64,000 bases of DNA from Iningainema tapete BLCC-T55 (GCF_014698965.1 NZ_JACXAE010000111.1:1-64000); one strand, 5' to 3'; positions 1-9,183 are shown, counted from the stretch's first letter. The notes: a model not told the origin generated them from the sequence alone. Translations and numbers: made by a program.

Positions 1-113
1 AAGCAATCTGGCTTAAAGTCACGGAAAAATTTCTTTTATATATTAGATAAACTTATCACCAATTAATCTGAAGACCCCAATTGTTTACAGCAGTTTTCAC
101 TTATTTAAATCAC

Positions 114-158
114 ATTTTTTAGCGTTCTTCTTAGCGTCTAGGCGTCTAGGCGTGAGAC
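114..158. repeat. Dispersed repeat copy (TAGCGTTCTTCTT type)
   Basis: This stretch runs from a T tract through TAGCGTTCTTCTTAGCGTC to GTGAGAC. The reverse complement of 30064-30107 gives almost the same sequence, so two copies lie in opposite orientation 30 kb apart. It is noncoding. The only other thing in the first 209 bases is AT-rich sequence without a recognisable gene. Confidence 0.6.
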
Positions 159-209
159 AAAAGCTGTAATAAGCTATTTATCATCTATTTAATGAATTAA
201 TATGAGAAA

Positions 210-440
210 ATGACAGAATTACTTCGCCAAGTCATTGCAGAAATTGAAAAACTCCCAGAAGATCAGCAAAATGCAATTGCTTCTCGTCTTCTAGCTGAAC
301 TAAAACAGGAGCCAGAAAACTTACTGCTACAGCAACTGGCATCGACTGAAGCAGTTGTGTGGTCACCTTATGAGGCATATGAGGCAGCTCAAACATTATC
401 TGAGCTTTTAGCAGCAGCAAAGCAGGAAGACAATGCTTGA
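210..440 (+). CDS. Small hypothetical protein preceding an aspartic protease
   Basis: This is a 76-residue acidic, mostly helical protein. Its N-terminus (TELLRQVIAEIEKLPEDQQ) resembles the short cyanobacterial antitoxin-like or accessory proteins that sit before small toxin or protease genes, but I recognise no named family. Its last 8 bases overlap the start of the protease gene at 433, so the two are probably translationally coupled. A role as partner or inhibitor of the protease is inference from position alone. Confidence 0.6.
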   Translation: MTELLRQVIAEIEKLPEDQQNAIASRLLAELKQEPENLLLQQLASTEAVVWSPYEAYEAAQTLSELLAAAKQEDNA

Positions 441-858
441 GGGTAAGAGGTTTGCTTTTATCGAACGTATAAATAGTCTCGGCGTTTCCAGTAGTATGCC
501 ATACTTACCTTTGACGCTGACCTACAGAAACCGCTCTGTGGAAGTTATGGCTTTACTGGATACGGGTGCGAGTGTCAACGTATTACCTTATGATATTGGT
601 CTGCAACTAGGCGCAGTTTGGGAAGAACAAACGACCTCAGTCAGGCTGAGTGGAAATTTGGCTCGTTTACAAGCACGCGGCTTGGTAGTATCAGCCATAG
701 TTGACGAGTTTTCACCTATCCTGCTTGCATTTGCCTGGACAGAATCGAGGGAAGCTCCGTTGATACTGGGACATGTGAATTTTTTTGCCGAGTTTGACGT
801 GTGTTTTTATCGCTCCGATTTAGCTTTCGAGATACGTCCAAGGAGAAAACCTGTGTAA
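433..858 (+). CDS. Retropepsin-like aspartic protease
   Basis: This is a 141-residue single-domain protein. The motif ALLDTGASVNVLP at about residues 40-52 carries the D-T-G-A signature of retroviral-type (clan AA) aspartyl proteases, which act as dimers. A hydrophobic strand with an LGHVNFF-like segment near residues 112-118 fits the second half of that fold. There is no signal peptide, so it should be cytoplasmic. It overlaps the upstream 76-residue gene by 8 bases. Such pairs are common in filamentous cyanobacteria and their substrates are generally unknown. The family call is good; the role is not known. Confidence 0.8.
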   Translation: MLEGKRFAFIERINSLGVSSSMPYLPLTLTYRNRSVEVMALLDTGASVNVLPYDIGLQLGAVWEEQTTSVRLSGNLARLQARGLVVSAIVDEFSPILLAFAWTESREAPLILGHVNFFAEFDVCFYRSDLAFEIRPRRKPV

Positions 859-1159
859 GCGTGAAATTTTGGTCGTGCTACCTTTGGGTTCAATGATCGC
901 TTACCGCCAAAATTAGCTGATCGTCATAGTCAGCCCTATTACTGGGCATCTTTCATTTTAATGCACAGTATGTCACAAAAGGCACACTATCTCATCTTTT
1001 GTAAGAAAAGGACTCTTGGCTGAATCCAAAACTCAGAGTTTCCACCACATTGTTTGGTTAGTTCATCCAGAATTGTTAATTAGTTAGCTATTTGAGGGAA
1101 ATATATAAATAGTAAAAGATATGTTCCTCAAACCAGTTTGACTCAATTAGGAGTGTTGG
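859..1159. other. Intergenic region before the TerY-P triad
   Basis: About 300 bases without a supportable gene. The only clear element is a Shine-Dalgarno AGGAG at about 1149-1153, just before the ATG at 1160. AT-rich sequence at 1075-1125 may hold the promoter, but I see no convincing -35/-10 pair. Confidence 0.4.
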
Positions 1160-1819
1160 ATGCCTGTAGGACTACCTGAATTCGCCGTAAATCCTGAGAA
1201 TCGCGTCCCTGTAATTCTATTGCTCGATACATCCGGCTCTATGTCGGGTGAGCCAATTCAGCAATTGAATCGAGGCATTGCTGCTTTTAAAGAAGACATA
1301 CTGAAAGACACCCAAGCCTCATTGAGTGTGGAAGTTGCTATTGTCACATTTGGTCCGGTGCAGTTAATTCAAGATTTTGTGACGATTGACAACTTTACAC
1401 CACCGAGGCTAGAGGCAGAGGGCGTAACCCCGATGGGTGAAGCGATTGAGTATGCTTTGTTGGAATTGTTGGAAGACCGTAAAGCCACCTATAAAGCTAA
1501 CGGTATTCAGTATTATCGCCCTTGGGTATTCCTAGTCACTGATGGAGCACCAAGTGATAACTGGCAAATGGCAGCGCAGCGCGTGAGAGAGGCAGAGGCA
1601 AATCGCCGACTCTCTTTCTTTGTGGTTGCCGTTGCTGGTGCCAACATGGAGATTCTTAGACAAATTGCTCCATCTGAACGCCCACCCGTTCTCCTCAATG
1701 GTTTAGATTTCAGATCCCTGTTTGTCTGGTTAAGTACCTCGATGAAACGGGTTTCTAGTGGCAAGGTCGGAGAAGTTGTGGCTTTGCCGCCTGTGGGATG
1801 GGGTCAAATCACCACTTAG
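1160..1819 (+). CDS. TerY-like von Willebrand factor A domain protein
   Basis: The 219 residues form one vWA domain. The MIDAS metal site is complete: DTSGS at about residues 23-27, a threonine in GVTPMG at about 91-96, and the aspartate of VTDG near 128. This is the TerY type, the first member of the TerY-P triad (vWA, PP2C phosphatase, kinase) described in comparative genomics of tellurite-resistance-linked stress systems. The PP2C gene follows after 16 bases and the kinase 9 bases after that, giving one operon. The domain likely works as a metal-dependent interaction module that is phosphorylated and dephosphorylated by its neighbours. An AGGAG ribosome site supports the ATG start. Confidence 0.85.
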   Translation: MPVGLPEFAVNPENRVPVILLLDTSGSMSGEPIQQLNRGIAAFKEDILKDTQASLSVEVAIVTFGPVQLIQDFVTIDNFTPPRLEAEGVTPMGEAIEYALLELLEDRKATYKANGIQYYRPWVFLVTDGAPSDNWQMAAQRVREAEANRRLSFFVVAVAGANMEILRQIAPSERPPVLLNGLDFRSLFVWLSTSMKRVSSGKVGEVVALPPVGWGQITT

Positions 1820-1835
1820 AAACTGAGGAAAATTC

Positions 1836-2609
1836 GTGGTTTGGAAAGCAATAGCACGTTCTTCAATAGGAATCAGCCACAAAAAGCAGCAGATACCCTG
1901 TCAAGATTACGGAGAGTATCGCATCTTGAAAAATGTAATCGTGGGAGCAGTTGCAGATGGGGCTGGTAGTGCCAAATTCGCTGATATCGGTGCTAAGTTG
2001 GCAGTCAAGACAGCACTTTCATACCTTTGGGAGTTCCAAAAGGACAAACCCTATTGGCAAGAGCGCTGTAGACCTCGTTCTGAGCAGCCAGTCAGAAAAA
2101 TGTTTGCCAAAGCAGTCAACAAGGTAGTTACTGCTTTGCAAACAGAAGCTGCAAATGGGGGTTACTCCTTCCAGGACTTGGCTTGTACGCTACTGGTATT
2201 TGTGGCGACACCCCATTGGGTTGCAGCTATGCAGATTGGGGATGGATTTATAGTGGTGTGTTCTCAGCAAGGAAATCATCAATTGCTATTTCCGCCAGAT
2301 AAAGGAGAATTCATCAACGAGACAACATTTGTCACCTCAGCAAATGCCTTAAGTGAAATGCAGGTGTGCGTGCTACCCGGCAAGCAGAAGTTTATTTGTG
2401 CGTCAACAGATGGACTGGAGAGAGTGGCAATTCATATGAGCAACTGGACACCTTTTCCACCCTTTTTTAAGCCCTTGGAAGAATACTTGTGGGAAAGCAG
2501 TAATCCAGAACAAGAGGACGAATATATTAGGAACTTCCTAGAATCTGACAAACTTAATGCCCGTACTAATGATGATAAGACATTGCTTTTGTGCCTTTAC
2601 AACCGCTAG
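1836..2609 (+). CDS. PP2C-type serine/threonine phosphatase of the TerY-P triad
   Basis: This 257-residue protein starts with GTG after a GAGG ribosome site at 1824-1828. The family residues visible are CQDYGEYR at about 21-28 and AVADGAGSAKFADIGAK at about 39-55, the metal-binding aspartate-glycine motif of PP2C. The C-terminal NDDKTLLLC matches the last conserved aspartate motif. It is the PP2C_2 class found beside TerY vWA and kinase genes and should remove phosphate from targets of the downstream kinase. It sits between the vWA gene and the kinase gene with gaps of 16 and 9 bases, so the three are probably co-transcribed. Confidence 0.88.
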   Translation: MVWKAIARSSIGISHKKQQIPCQDYGEYRILKNVIVGAVADGAGSAKFADIGAKLAVKTALSYLWEFQKDKPYWQERCRPRSEQPVRKMFAKAVNKVVTALQTEAANGGYSFQDLACTLLVFVATPHWVAAMQIGDGFIVVCSQQGNHQLLFPPDKGEFINETTFVTSANALSEMQVCVLPGKQKFICASTDGLERVAIHMSNWTPFPPFFKPLEEYLWESSNPEQEDEYIRNFLESDKLNARTNDDKTLLLCLYNR

Positions 2610-2618
2610 TAAAATTTC

Positions 2619-4448
2619 ATGACTATTCTATTTTGTGGCAGTACAGGTGAACAGATAACCTTAACTAATCAAATTAACAGCAGTGGTGAAGGCACTGTTT
2701 GGCAAACCGATCGCACTGGCTATCTGGCAAAAGTTTATCACTTCCCAGACCACGAACGGGTTGAAAAGTTAAAAGTGATGGTGGCAAACCCACCTAAAGA
2801 GCCAAACTCACACCTTAATCACATTTCGTTTGCTTGGCCCAAGTCCCTGCTCAAAGATAGTAATGGTTGGGTTTTGGGCTTCTTGATGCCAGCAATCACC
2901 GGGAGCTTGGAACTCCTCAATGTCTACAACTCAAAGCGTCGCATGGATCTGGGGCTTGGAGTTCATTGGTATTTTCTGCATACAGTAGCCCAAAATATAG
3001 CTTCAATTATTCAGGCAATTCATGCTGAGAGCTATGTTATAGGTGACATCAAACCACAGAATATTCTAGTTAATAATCGCGCCCTGCCTTCTATTATTGA
3101 TACTGATTCCTTTCAGGTTCGCCATCCCCACAACGGTCAAGTGTATCGCTGTTTGGTTGGCTCTGATGGCTTTACCCCTGTTGAACTGCTAGGGCAAGAT
3201 TTATCTACTGTAGAACAAACTGAAGTTCATGACTGCTTCCGACTAGCAGTTATTATTTATCTATTGCTATTTGGAGAACACCCCTTTAAAGGACAGTGGA
3301 CAGGTAAGGGGGACTCACCAGAACCAACAGAATTACTCCGCAGAGGTTTCTGGGCTTATGCTTCAAACAGCTTGATTCAACCAGGACCGCACACAATTCC
3401 CCTCAATGTTGTCCATCCAGAGATTCAGCAATGCTTTCTCAGATGCTTCAACGATGGACAGACACAACCCGATTTGCGACCTACTGCTCAAGAGTGGAAA
3501 AAAGCTTTGGAAGTGGCGCGTAACCAACTCATAGCTTGTAGTTCAGTCGATAGTCATTTCTATAGCCAAAGTTACGGAAGGTGCTATTGGTGTGAACGAG
3601 CAAGCAACCTGGGAGTTGATATTTTTCCGGGTCGTGCTATACCAATCCAAATGTCGGTTGTTAATGCACCACAATCGCAATCTAAAATCTTTGCAGCAGA
3701 TAACGTATCAGAATTACTTAAAGAAAAAGGAAAAGAAATTACAGTAGAAGGAAAAGTTGTCACGACTAATACTCATCCTGATACTAACAAGTATATCCTA
3801 AATTTTGGTCGTAGATCACCTAACAGTAATTATGGATATTTTAGAATTGTTATCCTCTCTCCTAATATTCAAAGTTTATCTGAGTTTATTGGCATCCCAC
3901 TCAATTCATTAACAGAGTTAGTAGGGCGAGATATTGAAGTCAGCGGCGATATCGAAATACGTCAACTCAAAAATCGTTCCTACCCTCAAATTGTTTTAAC
4001 AGATCCCAAATTGCCGACAGAAAAAAAAGAGAGCAAGCCGATAGTAAATACAAAACGCACCAGAGTGTCTCATCAATATCCTTCTACAAATAAGGCGACA
4101 GCCGCTAATAAGCCATTGGCAAAAGTCAAAACGCACAAAACTCCTAATCAACCTTCTAATCAAGTAATAAATTTAGATCAAAACTACTATAAACAGGGTA
4201 GTGACTGTGTAAAATTAGGAGATTATCATGGAGCGATTCAATTTTATAATCAGGCAATAAAACTTAATCCTAATAATGCTTTATTCTATCGCCGTCGTGG
4301 TAATTCTTTCTTTTACCTCAAAGATTATAATATGGCTATTGGAGATTATCAAAGAGCGTTACATCTCGCTCCAAGTGATATTAAAGCAAAATCTAATTTA
4401 ACTATAGCTCTGGAAAGATTACGGAATCAAAATAAAGGCAATTTATAA
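2619..4448 (+). CDS. Serine/threonine kinase-like protein of the TerY-P triad with zinc, OB-like and TPR regions
   Basis: The 609 residues fall into clear parts. The kinase domain covers about 1-305: a glycine-rich GEGTVW at 23-28, lysine K38 in LAKVYH, the catalytic loop GDIKPQN at 142-148 with isoleucine replacing the usual HRD histidine side, and DTD in place of DFG at 161-163. C307, H313, C322 and C325 form a likely zinc site (pattern CYWC) known in this kinase family. Residues about 355-470 look like an OB-fold nucleic-acid-binding domain, after which comes a basic linker. Two TPR units lie at about 525-600. It is the third gene of the TerY-P operon. The OB-like assignment is by pattern only. 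TPR and OB parts in place of the usual helix-hairpin-helix tail are unusual. Confidence 0.82.
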   Translation: MTILFCGSTGEQITLTNQINSSGEGTVWQTDRTGYLAKVYHFPDHERVEKLKVMVANPPKEPNSHLNHISFAWPKSLLKDSNGWVLGFLMPAITGSLELLNVYNSKRRMDLGLGVHWYFLHTVAQNIASIIQAIHAESYVIGDIKPQNILVNNRALPSIIDTDSFQVRHPHNGQVYRCLVGSDGFTPVELLGQDLSTVEQTEVHDCFRLAVIIYLLLFGEHPFKGQWTGKGDSPEPTELLRRGFWAYASNSLIQPGPHTIPLNVVHPEIQQCFLRCFNDGQTQPDLRPTAQEWKKALEVARNQLIACSSVDSHFYSQSYGRCYWCERASNLGVDIFPGRAIPIQMSVVNAPQSQSKIFAADNVSELLKEKGKEITVEGKVVTTNTHPDTNKYILNFGRRSPNSNYGYFRIVILSPNIQSLSEFIGIPLNSLTELVGRDIEVSGDIEIRQLKNRSYPQIVLTDPKLPTEKKESKPIVNTKRTRVSHQYPSTNKATAANKPLAKVKTHKTPNQPSNQVINLDQNYYKQGSDCVKLGDYHGAIQFYNQAIKLNPNNALFYRRRGNSFFYLKDYNMAIGDYQRALHLAPSDIKAKSNLTIALERLRNQNKGNL

Positions 4449-4481
4449 TTTATATAAAATTATAAAATTAATAATGTTACT

Positions 4482-7400
4482 TTACATTTTTCTTCCCAAC
4501 AGCCAAAGTTGCTGCCAATTATATTTCACACTTGTCACAGCCTCTGGATATCGATGGAAGGGACGACGTACATAACGAATATTGCAATTATTGCTAGAAA
4601 CCTGTTCTGATTCAGGCACTTCCACCAAAGCTAATATAAAGCTATCTGGTTTATTCAATGCCGTGATTATTTCATTCCTCGTGACAGTCACACTACTTGC
4701 ACCATAAATCCGACTCTTTACCTTAATGAAACGCAACTGACCTGTGTTTAAAACATGCGATTCTATATCGTAGCCACACCTAGATGCGCTCACATCTTTT
4801 GGCTCAAAACCCTGTCTTTTTTCATCTGCTATTACTGCTGCAATAGCCAGTTTCTCTACAAGCTCTTTTTCTCTAGCTAATTTGGTAAAATCAGCTAGAT
4901 TATCACTTTGGAGACGCTGAATTAGACCACCCGGCACAATCAAGGTCCCTCCAACAATAACAGGCGGCTGAGCTAATAATTGACGCTCTTGTTCTAACTC
5001 TTGCAACCGTTTTTGCAATCGCCCTTTGAGTTCATCTACCCTGCGTTGAGCATTATCATAATTGAGTCTGGCATTCAACTTTCCTGCTTGTTCTTGTAGC
5101 TTCAGTTTCTCAGCTTTATTTTCCCAGTAGCTAATTTCTGTACTAAGCCGAGCTTCAACAGCATTTATTGTCTTTGTAATCCGCTCTCTCCGGCGCTGCT
5201 GTACTTCTTGGTAATGTTGGCGACCCAAATGATCGCTCGCATACCCCTGCGCCTGTTCCTCAATTCCTTTTTGTAAGATTGAGGAAGCCTCCTCGATTAT
5301 CTGAGAAACTAATGATTTTTCCGATTCTTGTAACGGGCGATAATCAAGATAAGGAGAGTAACCTGCACTGTGGGCTTGACCTTGTGAATCAATTTCCACA
5401 TACAGCATCTGCATAGATACTAATCGTAAATTACCAGCAGCGTCTTGACGAGCATCCCTAATCGCGTGTTCTAGGTAAACTAAAATGCGGACTGCATCAC
5501 CAGGATCATTCTCATCTACAAGGATGCTTCCTTGTTTGAGGATATCGCGGTGAGGTTCCAAGGTTAAATCAATAGTGGCATCTAATAATGGATGACCAGG
5601 ATAGACAAATTCAGCAGTAGATTTTCCCCTTACCTGAGTCTGTTGTTTATCAAAACAAATATGACGGTAAGATTTTGTTAATCGGTTACGAATATTAACT
5701 GGAATAAAACTAATTTCATAACGTCCAAATTCCTCTTTCTGTACTCTGCCCCCTAGCCGTTGAAACGCTTCTAGGAAAAAGTCAGATGTATAAAATGGTT
5801 GCAGTTTACGAGTTTCAGCCCGCTCCATTTCTTCACGGATTTGACGAATCTTGGAAACATCCATCGAATCATGGGTTAACGAGCGTTCTTGCAGTAATTC
5901 CTGAAGACGCTGAAGATTGAGTCGCTCCTCAATAACTTGTTCTAGTCGCCCTTGTACATCTGGACGCTCGCCATAGCGGATGGCATCGATCAACAAATCC
6001 TTTAGTTCTTCGCCATTTATAGCCTCTCCTAAAATATCAAATACCTTGCCTCCCAACGCTTTTCGTGCTTCTTCTAATTTTTCCAGTAGCGTTAAGTAAA
6101 CATCCCCCTCTCGCGTTTCCTCTGCTACCAAGTTCCAAAGATGGCAAACTTCTGTTTGTCCAATTCGGTGAATGCGACCAAATCTTTGTTCTATACGATT
6201 GGGATTCCAAGGCAAGTCATAATTGACCATTAAATGGCAGGATTCTTGAAGGTTGATGCCCTCCCCCGCTGCATCCGTAGCCACCAGAATTTGTCCGCTT
6301 GGATTTTCATTAAATATCTTCTGTATTTGCCGACGCTGCTCTAGATTCATTTTACCGTGAATCGTCACTACCGCTTGTTCACCTATTATTTTCTTCAAAC
6401 GATAGACTAAATAATCCAGTGTATCCCGGTGTTCCGTAAAGACAATTATTTTCCGTCTTTGCCCCTGGGAATTAAACATTTCGGCGTTATTTTGCAGTAG
6501 CTTTGAAAGTTCTTCTCGTTTCCTATCTATCCCACTGTCTAATACTTGCTGCGCTATAATTTCCAGTTGCTGTAAGCAATAAATCTCTTGTTGGAGTTCT
6601 GCAATATTGCGGGCGGCTGTTGCCCGATCAACAAACTCATCTTCTAGTTGTTCTAGTTCACTATTTGGTAAATCTTCTAACTCATCCCAATCTGGGCAAA
6701 TTTTGTCTTTAAGTAGCTCCTCTTGCTGACGTAATTTATCTTCTAATCGTTTTCTTCGCCGTTGCAAGGACTGGTATATAGCTCCTGGAGAAGATGCTAA
6801 CCGCCGTTGCAAAATCGTTAGGGCAAAACTAATACTCCTCTTGCGTCCTTCCTCTAGAGTTTCAGCCCGGTTGAATTCTTCCTCTACATATTTTGTTACT
6901 TCTTGATAAAGACGATATTCCAAATCTGAGAGACAATAGGTAACAGAATAGGCTTTGCGTTCTGGGAGTAGGGGTGTACCGTCTAACTTCACCAAATCTT
7001 CTTTGACCACACGGCGCATGATGTCGTTCGTGTCAGTGACTTGGAAACCATTGCGAAACTTTCCCTCAAAGCGATCGCGATCCAAAAGCGCCATAAAAAG
7101 TTGAAACTCTGGCTTTTTGCCGTTGTGAGGTGTAGCAGTCATCAGGAGGAAATGCCTGGTAATACCCGACAGTAACTGTCCTAGTTTGTAGCGTTTGGTT
7201 TGCTTCACCTCATTGCCAGAAAACGAAGCCGACATTTTGTGAGCTTCATCACAAATAATTAAATCCCAGTTAGTCTCCTTCAAATTTTGTTGGAGTTTTT
7301 TATCCTCGCTTGATTTGTCACGTTTTAATTTATCCACCCTGGCAATCAGTAAGGGCATTTTTTCAAAAACGTTTCCAGTGTTGGCTGTCTTGATGTGTTC

Positions 7401-7955
7401 GTTAGTTAAGACTTCAAAATCTAGCTGGAATTTTTCGTACAGTTCTAGCTGCCATTGCTCCGCTAAATTACCAGGTACGACAATCAGGCAACGCTGTAAA
7501 TCGCCTCTAATCATTAACTCTTTAATCAGCAACCCTGCCATAATGGTCTTACCTGCTCCTGGGTCATCAGCTAGCAAGAAACGTAAGGGCTGGCGGGGCA
7601 ACATTTCTTGGTAAACTGCCGTAATCTGGTGGGGATACGGATCAACGAGTGAGGTATGAATTGCAAGAAATGGATCAAATAAATGGGCCAGACGGATGCG
7701 CTGTGCTTCCGACACTAGGCGAAATAAAGCCCCGTCTGCATTGAACCGCCAACGAGATTTCTGTCGGACAATTTCCAACCTTGGCTCATCTGATCGATAC
7801 AGCAAGCAACTACCTGGGCGACCGCTGTTATCTTCTGTATATATAACTGCTACAGCATCTGAGCCGGACCATCTAACATCAACCAATGTGACCGCCCCGT
7901 TCGGCAGAATCCCTCTAAGCTTAATGCCACGAATTAGTTCCTGAAGTTGAACCAT
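4482..7955 (-). CDS. SNF2-family helicase with DUF3883-like C-terminus (DrmD-like)
   Basis: This is a large superfamily 2 ATPase of about 1157 residues. Numbered from an upstream ATG at 7979, the Walker A motif DPGAGKT lies at 139-145 and DEAH at 244-247. The second RecA lobe holds ATDAAGEGINLQ and QRFGRIHRIGQ near 575-610. A long coiled coil occupies about 930-1010, and the end (GYDIESHVL, then a basic strand and TRNEI) resembles DUF3883. This architecture matches DrmD, the helicase of class 1 DISARM, and related solitary helicases. No drmMI, drmA, drmB or drmC lies nearby, so it is an orphan or part of another system. It converges on the TerY-P kinase (33-base gap). The ATG at 7955 (VQLQELIRGIKLRG) matches the family start better than the one at 7979. 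Confidence 0.85.
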   Translation of the reverse strand: MVQLQELIRGIKLRGILPNGAVTLVDVRWSGSDAVAVIYTEDNSGRPGSCLLYRSDEPRLEIVRQKSRWRFNADGALFRLVSEAQRIRLAHLFDPFLAIHTSLVDPYPHQITAVYQEMLPRQPLRFLLADDPGAGKTIMAGLLIKELMIRGDLQRCLIVVPGNLAEQWQLELYEKFQLDFEVLTNEHIKTANTGNVFEKMPLLIARVDKLKRDKSSEDKKLQQNLKETNWDLIICDEAHKMSASFSGNEVKQTKRYKLGQLLSGITRHFLLMTATPHNGKKPEFQLFMALLDRDRFEGKFRNGFQVTDTNDIMRRVVKEDLVKLDGTPLLPERKAYSVTYCLSDLEYRLYQEVTKYVEEEFNRAETLEEGRKRSISFALTILQRRLASSPGAIYQSLQRRRKRLEDKLRQQEELLKDKICPDWDELEDLPNSELEQLEDEFVDRATAARNIAELQQEIYCLQQLEIIAQQVLDSGIDRKREELSKLLQNNAEMFNSQGQRRKIIVFTEHRDTLDYLVYRLKKIIGEQAVVTIHGKMNLEQRRQIQKIFNENPSGQILVATDAAGEGINLQESCHLMVNYDLPWNPNRIEQRFGRIHRIGQTEVCHLWNLVAEETREGDVYLTLLEKLEEARKALGGKVFDILGEAINGEELKDLLIDAIRYGERPDVQGRLEQVIEERLNLQRLQELLQERSLTHDSMDVSKIRQIREEMERAETRKLQPFYTSDFFLEAFQRLGGRVQKEEFGRYEISFIPVNIRNRLTKSYRHICFDKQQTQVRGKSTAEFVYPGHPLLDATIDLTLEPHRDILKQGSILVDENDPGDAVRILVYLEHAIRDARQDAAGNLRLVSMQMLYVEIDSQGQAHSAGYSPYLDYRPLQESEKSLVSQIIEEASSILQKGIEEQAQGYASDHLGRQHYQEVQQRRRERITKTINAVEARLSTEISYWENKAEKLKLQEQAGKLNARLNYDNAQRRVDELKGRLQKRLQELEQERQLLAQPPVIVGGTLIVPGGLIQRLQSDNLADFTKLAREKELVEKLAIAAVIADEKRQGFEPKDVSASRCGYDIESHVLNTGQLRFIKVKSRIYGASSVTVTRNEIITALNKPDSFILALVEVPESEQVSSNNCNIRYVRRPFHRYPEAVTSVKYNWQQLWLLGRKM

Positions 7956-8054
7956 GATTAGGAGTATCTGCTCCCTCATTAAAATTGAAAAAAAATGTAT
8001 CTAATTATAGATTTTCACTCATTTAATGTTAATTGCCCACAGAGAAAAACTTTG

Positions 8055-8246
8055 ATTTCAGTTAATAGTGAAGCGCTTACTTACCTTAGTAGCTGCGTTT
8101 AGTTTGACACTCTGTTTCCCAGAGGATGTGAACAAAGAGAGTGGCGGTTGTGCTGATGCGTAAAATGGAAATACTACGCCTGCCAGAATAAATGCTGCTT
8201 TAATATCAGCTTTTGCTGCCGGAACAACAATGACTTGGTACTTCAT
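8055..8246 (-). pseudogene. Decayed RelE/ParE-type toxin
   Basis: The first 19 residues (KYQVIVVPAAKADIKAAF) are a typical start of a RelE/ParE-superfamily mRNA interferase or gyrase toxin. The frame then ends in unrelated residues. In the next frame, from about 8190 downward, codons read RRSISILRI, then TLFVHILWE, close to the usual C-terminal GVYRILFTI and VLHVRHG block of these toxins. The gene has therefore lost its middle and shifted frame. It starts 3 bases after the stop of the intact Phd antitoxin gene, the usual order of such modules. Confidence 0.7.
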
Positions 8247-8249
8247 TCC

Positions 8250-8531
8250 TCATGAGAGCGATTTCACGATCTCATTGAATGCTTGATGCGCAGGCTCTCC
8301 TTTTCCTGCCTTCATCTCTTGGATCGCCACCCTTACTGCTTCAATGGTTTCAAGCCTTTCAACAAGCTCTAGAAGCTTTTGGTACGACTCTACACCTTGC
8401 ACCACAAGCTCAGCTTTACCATTGACGGTTAGAACTATGGGCTGTCCCGTCTCCCGTAGCTGCTCCATGAACTCTGTAGTGTTCCGCTTGAAGTTTGAGA
8501 GGGAATTAATATCCCGGCTGATATTCAACAC
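8250..8531 (-). CDS. Phd/YefM-family antitoxin
   Basis: The 93-residue protein has the Phd/YefM layout: an N-terminal DNA-binding part with the segment SNFKRNTTEFMEQLRETG at about 11-28, then QPIVLTVNGKAELVVQ at about 30-45, and a C-terminal helix that would wrap the toxin. Phd/YefM proteins repress their own operon and neutralise the partner toxin. Here the toxin gene directly downstream is a broken remnant, so this antitoxin may survive as an orphan regulator or an antidote against related toxins elsewhere. An AGGAGGT-like site just before the ATG (reverse of 8535-8541) supports the start. Confidence 0.85.
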   Translation of the reverse strand: MLNISRDINSLSNFKRNTTEFMEQLRETGQPIVLTVNGKAELVVQGVESYQKLLELVERLETIEAVRVAIQEMKAGKGEPAHQAFNEIVKSLS

Positions 8532-8727
8532 ATTACCTCCTATGCACGTTCATGCAATCAACTAAATTTGATGCTAATTTAGTGTACATTTACCACAAGT
8601 GTAATGCATCGATAATACCCGCATCAACAGTACAGTCCCGACAAAGTTTCCTTATTCTGGCGATATGAGGTGAGTTAAAATCCAACAATGATAGACTGGG
8701 AAGAATCTCCTAAAAATTGCGATCCTT

Positions 8728-9150
8728 ATGAGAGCTATGGAAAATAGAGAAGGTCTATCAATGCCCAATGATTCCGATCGCACTCATATTCGCTTGCTAT
8801 GTAAACAATTGGATGACATTTATCAAGTCATGAAAGCAGAGCGTAGAGCGATCGCTTGTTGGGAGGAAGAGCAAGATTTCTCGATTTTGGGCGTGAGCGA
8901 GTTATTTTCAACAGACATTCAGGGTTATGCCGAACAGGTGCTGTTTAATGATTCAAGCGTATCCTTTAACAGTAACAGCGTGAATCATCTGCGACAACTG
9001 AATGTATTTAACATTGACTACTTTACAGGGTGGTATTTCAATAACTTAGAGATGTATCCCTATACTAAAGAATATATTGAACAACTTGACCACTTACGTT
9101 TATTGCTAATTGAGTACATTAGTCAGCGATCGCTGAAAGTTGCTGCATAA
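8728..9150 (+). CDS. Hypothetical protein
   Basis: I do not recognise this protein of up to 140 residues. It is acidic and rich in aromatic residues (YFTGWYFNNLEMYPYTKEYI near 98-117), with no membrane segment or signal peptide. Three in-frame ATG codons are possible at 8728, 8737 and 8761. The last has an AGAAGG about 8 bases upstream and is a good candidate. It sits 33 bases before the helicase gene on the same strand, so the two could be co-transcribed. No catalytic motif stands out. Confidence 0.6.
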   Translation: MRAMENREGLSMPNDSDRTHIRLLCKQLDDIYQVMKAERRAIACWEEEQDFSILGVSELFSTDIQGYAEQVLFNDSSVSFNSNSVNHLRQLNVFNIDYFTGWYFNNLEMYPYTKEYIEQLDHLRLLLIEYISQRSLKVAA

Positions 9151-9183
9151 ACTGTTGCTTATTCCTACCCCTTCCTCATATCC

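Noticed and set aside
4482-7955. Complete DISARM system
   Set aside because: Only the DrmD-like helicase is present; no drmMI, drmA, drmB or drmC genes are in the window.
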